Notes: generated by a model from the letters alone, not told the origin. Positions 15,012 to 23,958 are shown, counted from the stretch's first letter. The stretch: 64,000 bases of DNA from Peribacillus frigoritolerans (GCF_004358755.1 NZ_SMZY01000002.1:620001-684000); one strand, 5' to 3'. Made by a program: numbers and translations.

Positions 15012-15203
15012 TTACCGATAACTGCTCCCCTTCACAATCAAAACTAAAATCACCCCAAGCAATAACCCGCCAATCATAAACGGACCAAGGCCCGAGCTAT
15101 AGACGAGATAGACTTTCACATGCCTAATTGTATTAACAATCACATAAACGAAAAAAATCAGACTCAATCCTGCAATCAGCGGAACATAGGGATTTCGCTT
15201 CAA
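15012..15203 (-). CDS. Small two-helix membrane protein, 63 aa
   Basis: Starts MKRNPYVPLIAGLSLIFFVY and has two transmembrane helices (about 8-25 and 40-58) joined by a short polar loop (NTIRHVKVYLVYSSG). The start is a TTG at 15203 with AAAAGGG and CAGG upstream. No family recognised. Position, orientation and type fit the neighbouring small membrane genes. Confidence 0.5.
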   Translation of the reverse strand: MKRNPYVPLIAGLSLIFFVYVIVNTIRHVKVYLVYSSGLGPFMIGGLLLGVILVLIVKGSSYR

Positions 15204-15309
15204 CCTGATCAGCCCTTTTCAAAAGCTTTTACTTAACCCTATGCCTAAGATAATTTGTATCATGCTAAAAAGGCTTGCTTTCTTATGAGAAAAGCAAACC
15301 GTTTTTATC

Positions 15310-15861
15310 TTACATCCCTCTTCCCTCATGATGTGCTTTTTTCGGGAATATGGTGTAGCTGAAGCTGATAAGAAAATCAATTCCAAGGACAAGAGTCCAA
15401 AGCTGAAGCGTTTTAAGCAGCTGTTCTGTCTGCTGCCCGTTGTTGATGTAGAGAATAATAGCTCCGAGAAAAGATGCCCCAATGATCCAGGCAAGGAGGT
15501 GGCGGAGCCATCCTTCTCTTTCACGTCGTGCATGCTCGGTTCCGTATTTGATTTTTTTCGGCGGTTTCACGCCATTTGCAAACCGGTAGGCAAAATGCTG
15601 ATCTGCCCATTTGATCATGCCATGACCGAACGCAATGCTTATCCCGATATAGATGGCTGCGATTCCATGTACCATTGTCGCTGTCGCCCCGTTTTTTAAA
15701 TCGAGTATGGTTGCTGCGAGCAGCACTAAATCCACAACAGGTGTACAAATCAGCAGAAACGCTCCTAGTTTTTTCTTTTTCAATAGATATCTTGCGATTA
15801 AACCTGCTAGAACAAAGACCCAAAATCCAATTTCACACCCTATAATTAACCAGCCAATCAC
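15310..15861 (-). CDS. ymcC: YmcC-like integral membrane protein
   Basis: A 183-residue membrane protein with hydrophobic segments near residues 3-26, 33-52, 63-80, 123-140 and 152-170 and a basic cytoplasmic loop in the middle (KPPKKIKYGTEHARRER). Length and pattern match B. subtilis YmcC, which is likewise divergent from or next to the TetR-type gene pksA. The start is a GTG at 15861 with AAGGGGG upstream. The function of the family is unknown; the neighbouring TetR-type regulator probably controls it through the repeats at 15881-15937. Confidence 0.75.
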   Translation of the reverse strand: MIGWLIIGCEIGFWVFVLAGLIARYLLKKKKLGAFLLICTPVVDLVLLAATILDLKNGATATMVHGIAAIYIGISIAFGHGMIKWADQHFAYRFANGVKPPKKIKYGTEHARREREGWLRHLLAWIIGASFLGAIILYINNGQQTEQLLKTLQLWTLVLGIDFLISFSYTIFPKKAHHEGRGM

Positions 15862-15880
15862 TTCGGAATCCCCCTTATTT

Positions 15881-15937
15881 AATACAAGTGTACTATTTCA
15901 TACTAACAAAATGTTTTAAATAATACAACTGTGTTAT
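15881..15937. promoter_or_regulatory. Paired operator-like repeats between ymcC and pksA
   Basis: AATACAAGTGTACTATT (15881-15897) and AATACAACTGTGTTAT (15922-15937) are two related imperfect palindromes 41 bases apart. The right one overlaps the TATAAT -10 of the TetR gene (15935-15940). This arrangement suits autorepression and control of the divergent ymcC gene. Confidence 0.55.
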
Positions 15938-15946
15938 AATAATAAT

Positions 15947-16561
15947 ATGCCAAAAGTGATTGATCATGAAAAACGTAAAATACAGCTTGCTGAAGCAACT
16001 TGGAAAATCATTGCCGAGGAAGGTATTGAGCAGGCAACTGTAAGGAAAATTGCCAGTGCGGCCGGTCTTTCGGTTGGAGCTTTACGGCACTACTTTTCCT
16101 CGCAGTCTGAGCTGCTTTCCTATTCCATGGAACTTGTGTCAGAACGGGTGAGGCAGCGTGCCTTAGCTAAAACTTATCAAGGGAACCCGCTTGATATTAT
16201 AAAAGAATCGATTTCTGAGCTGCTTCCGGCAGATGACGAGAGAAGAATTGAAATGGAGGTGTGGCTGGTTTTTTCCGTAAAAATGCTCGTCGATGCTAAA
16301 CTCCGGCCTTTAAGTGAAAATGTATACCAAGAAATGCATGATGGTTTGGGGCAGGTCCTGCAGCTGCTGAGCAAACTGGGGATGTTAAAGGATGAACTGG
16401 ATATGGAAGCTGAAATAAACCGTCTTCATTCACTAGTGGACGGACTAGCCCTGCATCACCTTCTTCATCCATCTGTCTTTTCGTATGAGAAGATGATGAA
16501 AACCCTGGACTATCATTTGAGGTCAATTTGTCTTCCAGAAAGCAAAAACAAAGAACAGTGA
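15947..16561 (+). CDS. pksA: TetR/AcrR-family regulator, PksA-like
   Basis: A 204-residue repressor (B. subtilis PksA has 205). Residues 9-55 form the TetR helix-turn-helix: ATWKIIAEEGIEQATVRKIA, then AAGLSVGALRHYFSSQSELL. The C-terminal ligand domain is of the BetI-like TetR_C type. Its gene is back to back with ymcC as in B. subtilis, although no polyketide genes follow here. No Shine-Dalgarno sequence exists before the ATG, and a TATAAT box ends only six bases upstream, so the transcript may be leaderless. Confidence 0.8.
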   Translation: MPKVIDHEKRKIQLAEATWKIIAEEGIEQATVRKIASAAGLSVGALRHYFSSQSELLSYSMELVSERVRQRALAKTYQGNPLDIIKESISELLPADDERRIEMEVWLVFSVKMLVDAKLRPLSENVYQEMHDGLGQVLQLLSKLGMLKDELDMEAEINRLHSLVDGLALHHLLHPSVFSYEKMMKTLDYHLRSICLPESKNKEQ

Positions 16562-16599
16562 GATATTCGCTGTCCTTTGTTTTTAATACTTGAGTGCCA

Positions 16600-16788
16600 T
16601 CAGCTTAGCACAGCTTTTCCGCTCCTCGGACGCTTCACAAGCTCTCCCCCGCAGTTTGGGCAGACAAATTCCATTTCTTCTGTACAGGTATGACAAAACG
16701 TGCATTCATAGGTGCAGATGTATGCTTCTGATTTGTTATGAAGGTTTGCAGAACATTTTTCACATACTGTTCTCATTTCTAGTCCCAT
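16600..16788 (-). CDS. DUF1272 small zinc-ribbon-like protein
   Basis: A 62-residue protein with eight cysteines arranged in CxxC pairs: TVCEKCSANL, YICTYECTFCHTC and FVCPNCGGEL. The start MGLEMRTVCEKC is characteristic of DUF1272, so I place it at 16788 rather than at an upstream in-frame start (16827). GGAGAGGG lies upstream. It probably binds one or two zinc ions; the role is unknown. It is followed (to the left) by nothing in its own operon and is convergent with the TetR gene. Confidence 0.82.
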   Translation of the reverse strand: MGLEMRTVCEKCSANLHNKSEAYICTYECTFCHTCTEEMEFVCPNCGGELVKRPRSGKAVLS

Positions 16789-16812
16789 GACGATTTCCCT
16801 CTCCTTTTCGTT

Positions 16813-16848
16813 AAAAACAGAGGGCACACTTAAAAGGCTGCACCTCTG
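16813..16848 (-). terminator. Terminator of the RND pump gene
   Basis: On the minus strand CAGAGG..GC pairs with GC..CCTCTG, and the stem is followed by TTTTT (16813-16817). It lies 15 bases beyond the pump stop codon. Confidence 0.7.
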
Positions 16849-16862
16849 CGTTCATTTACTTC

Positions 16863-19800
16863 TTATACCACAACATCCTCTGCAACATCTTTATTCTTCT
16901 TCCGTCTTCTCCCCATTTTCGCAAGCAATTCATACATAACCGGTACAACTACGAGTGTAAGCGCAGTTGAAACAATTAAGCCACCAATTACGACTACTGC
17001 TAAGCTTCTTGAAACCATACTGGCGGCTTCTGTAGCGCTGAAAACCATTGGTGTTAAGGCTACGATGGTTGTTACGGCTGTCATGATTATCGGTCGCAAG
17101 CGCGTTGATCCCGCTTCCAACAGAGCTTCTCTAGCCTCGAGTCCTTTTTCGCGGTTTTGCTGGACACGTTCAATTAGGACGATGGCGTTGGTAACGACGA
17201 TTCCGATCAGCATTAGAGCTCCAAGCAGCGCATTGATGTCAACCGGGGTCTGCGAGATAACGAGTCCCAGTATGCCTCCCACTGCAGCAAGCGGCAGCGA
17301 GAAGAGAATCGCAAATGGCGCTCTTGCCTGGCCGAAGGTGATGACCATGATGAGGTAGACGACTAATACGGCGATGCCCATCATTTTAAAGAGGTCGGCG
17401 AAATCGTCCTGCATCGATTCAGTTGCGCCAGAGATGGAAACAGCTGCACCTTCCGGGAGATCAATTTCTTTTGTCATTTGATCGATTTTCATTCCAGCCG
17501 TTTTTAAGTCCTCGGCACTGATTTCACCTGAAATTTGAATCGTTTCTTTTCCATCCTGATGATAGACCTGAGTTTTGATGTCCCGTTCTTCAATCTTAGC
17601 CACTTGTTTTAGTTGGACAGGTCCCGCAACTGGAGAAGTGACATACGTATTCAGGACTTGTTTTGTTGTGGAGAAGTCGGCATCCTCGTATTCGATGACG
17701 GCTTGCAGTTGCTCTTCGCCGACTTTGATTTGGCCAAGCGGCGTTTTATTCAGCATGGCACGGATCTGCTGGCCGATTTGTACCGGACTTAAGCCAAGTG
17801 CTCCCGCTTTTTCCTGATCCACATTGACAATCCACTCGTTTTTTAAGTCTTCGTAATTGCTTTTGACTTTTTCGATTCCTTCGATTTTCTCAAGTTCTTC
17901 TGCTGCAAGCTTTCCTGCTTCTGCAAGGTCTTCTTCATTTGAAGCAGTCACATTCAGCTGAATGCCATTCCCTCCGCCAAAGCTTCCAAATGAGAATTGA
18001 GACCCTTCAATTTTCCCAGGGGCATACTCTTCATTTTTTTCCTTGAGCATGTCGAGGAATGCTTCAACGTCTTTCCCTTTTTCAAAAATCACCGAGTAAT
18101 TCGCTTGTTTTTCAGATAACACCTGGCCGTATTTTGCATCTTCTGCTGTAGAACCCATCTGAAAAAACAAATCCTTGAGCTTATCTTCTTTTAATAATTC
18201 CTGCTCCAGTTCCCCTGCTTTTTCCTTGGCATCTTCTAAATCAAAATCTGCAGGAAACGTTAATGAGACGTTGACGAACGATTCAGACTGACTGTTTACA
18301 CTTGCCTGCGGAATGGCATTGAAAGTGAAGATGGAACCAACAAATATGAGCAGTGCGGCGACCAATACCATCCATTTATGATTCAGCGACCATTTCAATA
18401 TCGATAAATACTTGGCAGACGGCTGATGCTCCTTCTGTTTCACCTTCTTCAAAAGGACAAAGCTTAAAAGCGGTACTACCGTCAATGCGATAAGCAAGGA
18501 TGCAAGAATTGAATAAACAACTGATAAAATCAGCGGTGTCATGATTTCTCCAATCGAACCTCCTACAAGGCCAATCGGCAGGAAGACCGCGATTGTCGTA
18601 AGCGTTGAAGACGTAATCGCAGTGGAAACCTCTTTCGTTCCGCTCAGAATGACATCTTTAGATAACCCTTCAGTCTGAATGCGGCGGTATATATTTTCAA
18701 TGACCACGATGCTGTCATCGACTAAACGTCCGACCGCAACCGCAAGCCCTCCAAGGGTCAAAATATTTAGCGTAATGTTCGATTGATCAAGTAAAAACAA
18801 GGTAATTAAAATCGACAGCGGGATACTGACTACTGCAATCAAGGTCGTTCGGATGTTTCTCAAAAACAGCAAAATGATGAGCGTTGCAGCGATTGCCCCA
18901 ATGGCTACTTCCTTTGCCATGCCAAGCACGGCGCCTTCAACATCTTCTGACGTATTTTGAACCGTGCGGATCGAAAAGTCATCTTTATAAATAGCATGTA
19001 ATTCTTCCGCTTTCCGGTCGACTTCTTTTCCAATTTCAACGGCGTTTTTGCTTGCTTCTTTAAAAATAACTAAGACAAGTGCTTCTTTTCCATTTAATCT
19101 GGCATCTGCTTCGTAAAACTGGCGAATGGAAACATCAGCAACATCTTTTATTTTTGTTTCAGGTGCAAGTATGGCATTCTCAATTTGCTTTTCATCTGTT
19201 ACTTCCCCGAGCACCCTGATGGCATTTGCCTTCCCGTCCACGGCAATTTCACCTGCAGGTACAGATGCATTCTGAGATTGCAGAGCCATCATCAGCTGAT
19301 CGGCGGACACTTTCTTTTCTTTCATTTTTTTGGGATCGATTTTCACAGACAGCTCCGAAATGGACTTTCCGTAAAACGTGACGCTTGATACACCATCTAT
19401 GTCTTCAAATTTCGTTTTTATTTCTTCTTCAATCCGATCTTCATCGGCTTTTAAAAATCCATTTTCTGATTCAAGCGCCACCTGGGCAAGAGGAATCATG
19501 GAGAAGTTAAGCTGGGACACAACAGGCTTTCCTGTGTTTTGAGGCAGCTGAACTTGATTAATCAGCTTTTCAGCTTCAGAAGCAGCCTCTTTCATGTCAG
19601 CTTCTGATGTGTAATTCAGCGTAATCATGGAGATTCCTTCACTTGTTGATGAGGTCATGCTGTCTAAATACGTACCATTTTTCAATTGACGTTCGAGCGG
19701 TTCCGTTATTTCTTCGGTTACCGTCTCGGCATCCATTCCTTCACCAAACGTGGTGACCGTGATCATCGGTGCATCCACGCTCGGAAGCAGCTCCATCGGC

Positions 19801-19898
19801 AGTCGTGAACCTGAGTATACGCCGAGTACTGTCACCAAAAACACCATAATGACAATGGCTGCCCGATTTTTCAGCGAGAACTTCGTTAAAATAGACAT
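16863..19898 (-). CDS. RND-family efflux pump, SwrC/HAE1-like
   Basis: A 1011-residue RND transporter with the family's internal duplication: one membrane helix near residue 12-30, a large extracytoplasmic porter domain, six helices, a second helix with porter domain and six more helices. Diagnostic segments include RLPMELLPSVDAPMITV, GGLAVAVGRLVDDSIVVIEN (helix 4 with its proton-relay acids) and GIVVTNAIVLIERVQQNR. It resembles B. subtilis SwrC (YerP), involved in surfactin tolerance and swarming. Start at 19898 is chosen for its GGGGGAT site; the frame extends upstream to 19937. No membrane-fusion or outer-membrane partner is next to it, as usual in Firmicutes. Substrate is not predictable. 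Confidence 0.9.
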   Translation of the reverse strand: MSILTKFSLKNRAAIVIMVFLVTVLGVYSGSRLPMELLPSVDAPMITVTTFGEGMDAETVTEEITEPLERQLKNGTYLDSMTSSTSEGISMITLNYTSEADMKEAASEAEKLINQVQLPQNTGKPVVSQLNFSMIPLAQVALESENGFLKADEDRIEEEIKTKFEDIDGVSSVTFYGKSISELSVKIDPKKMKEKKVSADQLMMALQSQNASVPAGEIAVDGKANAIRVLGEVTDEKQIENAILAPETKIKDVADVSIRQFYEADARLNGKEALVLVIFKEASKNAVEIGKEVDRKAEELHAIYKDDFSIRTVQNTSEDVEGAVLGMAKEVAIGAIAATLIILLFLRNIRTTLIAVVSIPLSILITLFLLDQSNITLNILTLGGLAVAVGRLVDDSIVVIENIYRRIQTEGLSKDVILSGTKEVSTAITSSTLTTIAVFLPIGLVGGSIGEIMTPLILSVVYSILASLLIALTVVPLLSFVLLKKVKQKEHQPSAKYLSILKWSLNHKWMVLVAALLIFVGSIFTFNAIPQASVNSQSESFVNVSLTFPADFDLEDAKEKAGELEQELLKEDKLKDLFFQMGSTAEDAKYGQVLSEKQANYSVIFEKGKDVEAFLDMLKEKNEEYAPGKIEGSQFSFGSFGGGNGIQLNVTASNEEDLAEAGKLAAEELEKIEGIEKVKSNYEDLKNEWIVNVDQEKAGALGLSPVQIGQQIRAMLNKTPLGQIKVGEEQLQAVIEYEDADFSTTKQVLNTYVTSPVAGPVQLKQVAKIEERDIKTQVYHQDGKETIQISGEISAEDLKTAGMKIDQMTKEIDLPEGAAVSISGATESMQDDFADLFKMMGIAVLVVYLIMVITFGQARAPFAILFSLPLAAVGGILGLVISQTPVDINALLGALMLIGIVVTNAIVLIERVQQNREKGLEAREALLEAGSTRLRPIIMTAVTTIVALTPMVFSATEAASMVSRSLAVVVIGGLIVSTALTLVVVPVMYELLAKMGRRRKKNKDVAEDVVV

Positions 19899-20154
19899 TT
19901 GCTTATCCCCCAGAGAAATAAAATAGACATACTCCATAAATATACAACAATATTTGGAAATTAGGTGTAAATTTTTGTTAACAATTAGTTAATTCTTCTC
20001 ACTCAAACTCGTTACTATCTGTCTATATCAGAAAAAAGGAATTCTTCCTAAAAAATAAAACTAAAAATATTTTTCATTTAGGGGTAGACGATTTAATTAA
20101 ACTTGTTATAATAGGTGAAAGTTAACGATCATTATGAAAAAAAGGCGGGACAAA

Positions 20155-20346
20155 ATGAAAAACAATTCGTGCAGATATGTCATTAACGCGAGCGGAAAAG
20201 GCGGAGAAACGTACATGACCCACTGCCAGGATAAGCATGAATTAAATCAATGGATTGCTGAACGAAAAGACAAACTTTTGATGAATGAAATCAAAATAAC
20301 CGACAAGAAAAACCCGTTTTTTAAGTGGTTTTCTTTTATGAAATAA
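20155..20346 (+). CDS. Small uncharacterised protein, 63 aa
   Basis: Begins MKNNSCRYVINASGKGGETY and ends in an aromatic KNPFFKWFSFMK tail. The ATG at 20155 follows AGGCGGGACAAA; a start at 20134 is less likely. It has a mid-protein basic helix (ELNQWIAERKDKLL). No family recognised. A TATAAT-like box lies near 20106-20111 and a terminator follows, so it is an independent unit. Confidence 0.6.
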   Translation: MKNNSCRYVINASGKGGETYMTHCQDKHELNQWIAERKDKLLMNEIKITDKKNPFFKWFSFMK

Positions 20347-20375
20347 ACGCGATTCCTTGTGGATGGCGTTTTTAT
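20345..20375 (+). terminator. Terminator after the 63-aa gene
   Basis: AAACGC and GCGTTT pair around a 14-base loop and are followed by TTTATTTTC. Close to the stop codon at 20346. Confidence 0.5.
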
Positions 20376-20547
20376 TTTCTTTATAATGGAATGACTGACT
20401 GGCCAGTGTGACATAGTCGAGTTTGAAGTTTCCTTATTCTGCGATGACTCGCTGCATATAATAAGGTGCGTCCTATTATTGTTTAGCTATATTCACCAAA
20501 ATCTCATATAATGTAGGAAAGAGATAGAAATAAAGGGGTGTGATAAC

Positions 20548-21120
20548 ATGAAAAGTAAAATGCACCAGTTGTTTGAGGACAAACGGAGTGTTCATGTGCT
20601 GTATTCCTATAATGGCTTGAAGAATTACATAGAACAGGCTGTGAGTTACACCAAAAATGGCATTGAGGCGGGAGATTATGTGATTCTCATTGAAAATGAG
20701 CGTATTTACCGCATGATTCATAAAGAACTGGGCACCCGCTTAACGAAAGATCAAATGAAGTTCGTTCACTTCGTAAACAACTTCGATTTCTATTATTCAA
20801 GCGGCAGTTATCATCCCCCTGCCATTTTTGATTATTTTAATAAAACGGTTCATCCATTCGTGGAAAATAAACTCTCTTTCAGGTCATGGGCACATGTAGA
20901 GTGGGCCACGATGGAAGATCCTCTGCATTTGATAAAAGATCTTGAAAAAACAGTAGATGAAGCGGTAAACCTGCTGTCGTTTCCATTAATCTGTGCCTAT
21001 GACGGAGAAAGAATGCCGGATCACCTTAGAGCCTTATTACTTGAGACACACCCTTATGTTTTAACTGAAGAGGATTTCATCGTCTCAGAGCAATACCCGT
21101 CATTGAATGATGTGATATAA
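20548..21120 (+). CDS. MEDS-domain sensory protein
   Basis: A 190-residue protein of the MEDS type (DcmR-like sensory domain). Early text SVHVLYSYNGLKNYIEQAVS corresponds to the strand-loop-helix that opens the domain, and SFPLICAYDGERMPDHLRAL to its conserved later strand. These domains resemble RecA-fold sensors fused to transcription factors or kinases. Here it is a stand-alone domain, and the ligand is unknown. In Bacillus, single MEDS proteins are found near sporulation-control functions, but nothing here proves that. Ribosome binding site AAAGGGGTG; strong terminator just after the stop. Confidence 0.75.
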   Translation: MKSKMHQLFEDKRSVHVLYSYNGLKNYIEQAVSYTKNGIEAGDYVILIENERIYRMIHKELGTRLTKDQMKFVHFVNNFDFYYSSGSYHPPAIFDYFNKTVHPFVENKLSFRSWAHVEWATMEDPLHLIKDLEKTVDEAVNLLSFPLICAYDGERMPDHLRALLLETHPYVLTEEDFIVSEQYPSLNDVI

Positions 21121-21131
21121 ATAGAAAAATG

Positions 21132-21174
21132 AAAACGGACGCCATTCACCGCATGTGAATGGCGTCCGTTTTTT
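21132..21174 (+). terminator. Strong terminator of the MEDS gene
   Basis: An 18-bp perfect stem (AAAACGGACGCCATTCAC and its complement) around a five-base loop, followed by a T-run. The A-run before the stem also permits activity in the other direction. Confidence 0.9.
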
Positions 21175-21319
21175 AGATTGAAGCCGCTGATGCTTCAAAC
21201 TAATTCTTACTAACTGACTATACTGCCTCAAAACCCTTTTTTGCCTTTGTCCCTCACCAAATTGGTTATAAAAACATATATTGCAAAGGATCATTTTCAG
21301 AAAGGGGAAGAACCTTTTA

Positions 21320-21550
21320 ATGGATAATTTCGCTTCTATGTTATTTGAATCACAATTTATATATATTCTTGGAGTGCTGGATGTCGTCATATTGCTCTTA
21401 TGCGTTTTAGGTTATTTAGTTGGAAAACTTGGGTCTGTTTTATTAAATCGAGCCGTGACATTTCGCCAGGGACTTACATTTGTTGTGCTTATTTTAATAA
21501 GTGTCATATTGATTCTTTTTGGTTTTCAACTAACGACCCTCTTCTTTTAA
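21320..21550 (+). CDS. Small membrane protein, 76 aa
   Basis: Starts MDNFASMLFESQFIYILGVL, with hydrophobic segments about residues 12-34 and 53-76 and a short basic loop (NRAVTFRQ). AAGGGG lies 12 bases before the ATG at 21320, and an upstream start at 21281 is less convincing. Family unknown; likely two or three membrane passes. Confidence 0.55.
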   Translation: MDNFASMLFESQFIYILGVLDVVILLLCVLGYLVGKLGSVLLNRAVTFRQGLTFVVLILISVILILFGFQLTTLFF

Positions 21551-21577
21551 GACCATTATTCGTTTACCAATTCTATG

Positions 21578-21607
21578 AAAAAAGCCGAAATCACTGGAGA
21601 TTTCGGC
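21578..21607 (-). terminator. Terminator read leftward after the MFS gene
   Basis: GCCGAAATC and GATTTCGGC form a 9-bp stem with a six-base loop; on the minus strand a TTTTTT run follows. It is the first terminator met beyond ytbD, 138 bases from its stop. Confidence 0.75.
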
Positions 21608-21744
21608 TAAATTCGTTCTGCAGGAAAAGCTGAAGGCCCGATTCCCGGCAAGGTCAATTGGACATGCTGCTAAAAAGAACACCATGCTCCTTACAGAATG
21701 ACAGAGTCAGACGGGGCTTGCATTCCTCCACTGCTTTCATGAAG

Positions 21745-22953
21745 TTATCCAGCAAGCTTTTGTCCTTCTATTTTCTGATCCTTCTGTTCTAAAGCACGGC
21801 TCCATCCTGTAAGAATGACGGCGCCAAGAACCATGAATCCTCCGATCCAGGCAGTATGAATGAGACCGATCGAGTCTGTAATGATTCCTCCAAGGAATGC
21901 CCCGATTGCAATTCCTGCATTAAACGCAGCAATATTGATGGCAGAAGCTACATCAACGGCACTTGGCACATAGCGTTCAGCAAGCATCACAACGTAAACC
22001 TGCAATCCAGGCACGTTCATGAATGCGAATAATCCCATCAATAAAATCGTGAGTAAGCCTGCAATTTTGAATGGAGCAGTAAAAGTTAACACAAAAAGGA
22101 CGATTGCCTGCACAATAAACATATAGAATAAAGCCTTAATCGGATTTTGGTTTGAAAGCTTTCCGCCAATCATATTCCCGATGGCAATGGCAATTCCGTA
22201 AACAAGTAAGATGATTGCTACCGTTCCTTCTTTAAAACCTGTTACAGTTTGAAGCAGCGGTGATAGGTACGTAAAGACAACGAATGTTCCTCCGTAACCA
22301 AGTGCTGTGATCATAAAGACAAGCAGCAGACGGCCGTTCTTTACAAGCTTCAGCTGATCGCCAAACGTTGTGCGGTTGCCTTTTTTCAAATCAGACGGTA
22401 CAAGAATACTATTTGCAATAAGAGCAATAAGTCCAATAATAATAATGACAATAAAAGCTAGTCTCCAGCCAAATTGCTGGCCGATAAATGTTCCAAATGG
22501 AACTCCTGTTACTGTTGCGACAGTCAGACCGGTGAACATGATTGAAATCGCACTTGCACGGCGGTTCTCAGGCACAAGATCAGCAGCAATCGTTGAACCG
22601 ATTGACATAAACACACCATGCGCCAGAGCCGCGATCATACGTCCGGCTAATAATACCCCAATACTTGCAGCTCCTGCAGAAAGACTATTTCCTATAAGGA
22701 AAACAATCATTATCCAAAGCAATAACGTTTTGCGGGACATATTTGATGTGAGGGATGTCAAAATCGGCGCCCCGAACATGACCCCCACTGCATATAAAGA
22801 AACGGTTAATCCTGCAGTTGTGACAGGAATGGCTAAATCCTCTGCTATCATCGGCAGCAGACCAACGCTGATAAATTCTGTTGTCCCTATGGCAAAAGCA
22901 CTGACTGCTAACGCGAGCAGCGCAAGTGTACTTCTTTTTTTATCTAAAGACAT
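21745..22953 (-). CDS. ytbD: MFS transporter, YtbD-like (DHA1 family)
   Basis: A 402-residue major facilitator with 12 predicted helices. The N-terminus (LALAVSAFAIGTTEFISVGL) and motif A region (GAPILTSLTSNMSRKTLLLW) are typical of the DHA1/arabinose-efflux-like branch. It is divergent from an HxlR-type regulator, exactly as ytbD/ytcD in B. subtilis, so control by that regulator is likely. The exported compound is unknown; drug or metabolite efflux is expected. The TTCTCCTCC complement upstream gives a strong ribosome binding site. Confidence 0.88.
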   Translation of the reverse strand: MSLDKKRSTLALLALAVSAFAIGTTEFISVGLLPMIAEDLAIPVTTAGLTVSLYAVGVMFGAPILTSLTSNMSRKTLLLWIMIVFLIGNSLSAGAASIGVLLAGRMIAALAHGVFMSIGSTIAADLVPENRRASAISIMFTGLTVATVTGVPFGTFIGQQFGWRLAFIVIIIIGLIALIANSILVPSDLKKGNRTTFGDQLKLVKNGRLLLVFMITALGYGGTFVVFTYLSPLLQTVTGFKEGTVAIILLVYGIAIAIGNMIGGKLSNQNPIKALFYMFIVQAIVLFVLTFTAPFKIAGLLTILLMGLFAFMNVPGLQVYVVMLAERYVPSAVDVASAINIAAFNAGIAIGAFLGGIITDSIGLIHTAWIGGFMVLGAVILTGWSRALEQKDQKIEGQKLAG

Positions 22954-23051
22954 CTTTTCTCCTCCTAAAAAATTGAAAATTTATTAAAATAAAGTGTATG
23001 GTAAAGATCAGCCGGCAAATGTTATTATGATACATATCAGATCTAATGAAA

Positions 23052-23084
23052 AGTACGTACTTTAAAGTGCTGTAGGCACTTTTT
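23052..23084. promoter_or_regulatory. Two adjacent inverted repeats, probable YtcD operator
   Basis: AAAGTACGTACTTT (23052-23065) is a perfect 14-bp palindrome. Directly beside it AAAGTGC, five bases, GCACTTT (23066-23084) form a second inverted repeat. They lie 27-59 bases before ytcD and between the divergent genes, the position expected for an HxlR autoregulatory site. Confidence 0.6.
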
Positions 23085-23110
23085 GGTGCCTATAAAATAG
23101 GAGGACTAAT

Positions 23111-23470
23111 ATGGAGAAGAAATACAATATCCCTGTTGAAGCAACGCTTGAAATCATTGGCGGCAAGTGGAAATGCGTCATTCTCTGCCATTTGACTCAC
23201 GGCAAAAAACGCACAAATGAACTGAAGCGCCTGATGCCAAACATCACACAAAAAATGCTGACACAGCAATTGCGGGAGCTTGAAGATGATGGCGTGATTA
23301 ACCGGATCGTCCATCAGCAGATTCCGCCCAAAGTGGAATACGAACTGAGCGAATACGGCTGGAGCCTGCAGACGATTTTAGATTCGCTCTGTGCCTGGGG
23401 CGAAGGACACATTACGAAGGTGTATGGGGATAAATCAACTGTGCTTGAAGAGAGCATCCTGAATAAATAA
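23111..23470 (+). CDS. ytcD: HxlR-family regulator, YtcD-like
   Basis: A 119-residue winged-helix protein. The HxlR signature is complete: ATLEIIGGKWKCVILCHLTH, then RTNELKRLMPNITQKMLTQQ, LRELEDDGVINRIVHQQIPP and KVEYELSEYGWSL. It probably represses itself and the divergent transporter gene via the palindromes upstream. A single cysteine (KWKCVIL) sits at the position used for redox or electrophile sensing in some family members (e.g. YodB, HypR), which makes sensing of electrophiles possible but unproven. Confidence 0.9.
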   Translation: MEKKYNIPVEATLEIIGGKWKCVILCHLTHGKKRTNELKRLMPNITQKMLTQQLRELEDDGVINRIVHQQIPPKVEYELSEYGWSLQTILDSLCAWGEGHITKVYGDKSTVLEESILNK

Positions 23471-23476
23471 ATTTCA

Positions 23477-23514
23477 AACATCGAAAACCATGAATGGATT
23501 TCGATGTTTTTTGT
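23477..23514 (+). terminator. Terminator of ytcD
   Basis: AACATCGAAA and TTTCGATGTT form a 10-bp stem, followed by TTTTG. Confidence 0.8.
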
Positions 23515-23603
23515 TTCCGAAAATAATGTTCAAATTAGGATTCTGAAGGTGATATACTAAATAAGTTATTTTCATATATAAACTGAGAGAGGAGGATTTA
23601 CAC

Positions 23604-23948
23604 ATGCAATGGTACCTACATGTATTAAAGAATTATGCTGTATTTCAAGGCCGTGCAAGACGGAAGGAATACTGGATGTTTTTTCTCGTTAATTTAATCG
23701 TTACGTTAATTTTAGCGATTGTAGAGTCAATCACTGGTCTGACCGACATTTTAATTGGACTTTATTCTCTTATTGTTCTTTTACCTTCACTTGCTGTTGG
23801 CGCCCGCAGACTTCATGATACCGGCAGAACTGGATGGTGGCTGTTAATTAACCTGATTCCGATCATCGGAGCAATTGTCATCATCGTGTTCACTTGTCAG
23901 GACAGCGAGCCGAATGCGAATAAATATGGACCAAATCCTAAAATGTAA
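23604..23948 (+). CDS. DUF805 inner-membrane protein
   Basis: A 114-residue DUF805 protein. Conserved features are the N-terminal FQGRARRKEYWMFFLVN block, the P-x-L-A-V-GARRLHDTGRTGWW motif and the polar C-terminal tail with DSEPNANKYGPNP. Three or four membrane helices are predicted. The function of the family is unknown. Strong GAGAGGAGG site; own terminator downstream. Confidence 0.9.
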   Translation: MQWYLHVLKNYAVFQGRARRKEYWMFFLVNLIVTLILAIVESITGLTDILIGLYSLIVLLPSLAVGARRLHDTGRTGWWLLINLIPIIGAIVIIVFTCQDSEPNANKYGPNPKM

Positions 23949-23958
23949 TTACTCACGT

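Noticed and set aside
21610-21744. A 28-codon peptide gene downstream of ytbD on the minus strand
   Set aside because: MKAVEECKPRLTLSFCKEHG has a GGAGG only inside the frame and no independent support; length is too short to judge.
22370-22987. 205-codon frame opposite the ytbD gene
   Set aside because: It is the antisense shadow of a hydrophobic transporter gene, with no ribosome binding site and no protein-like pattern.
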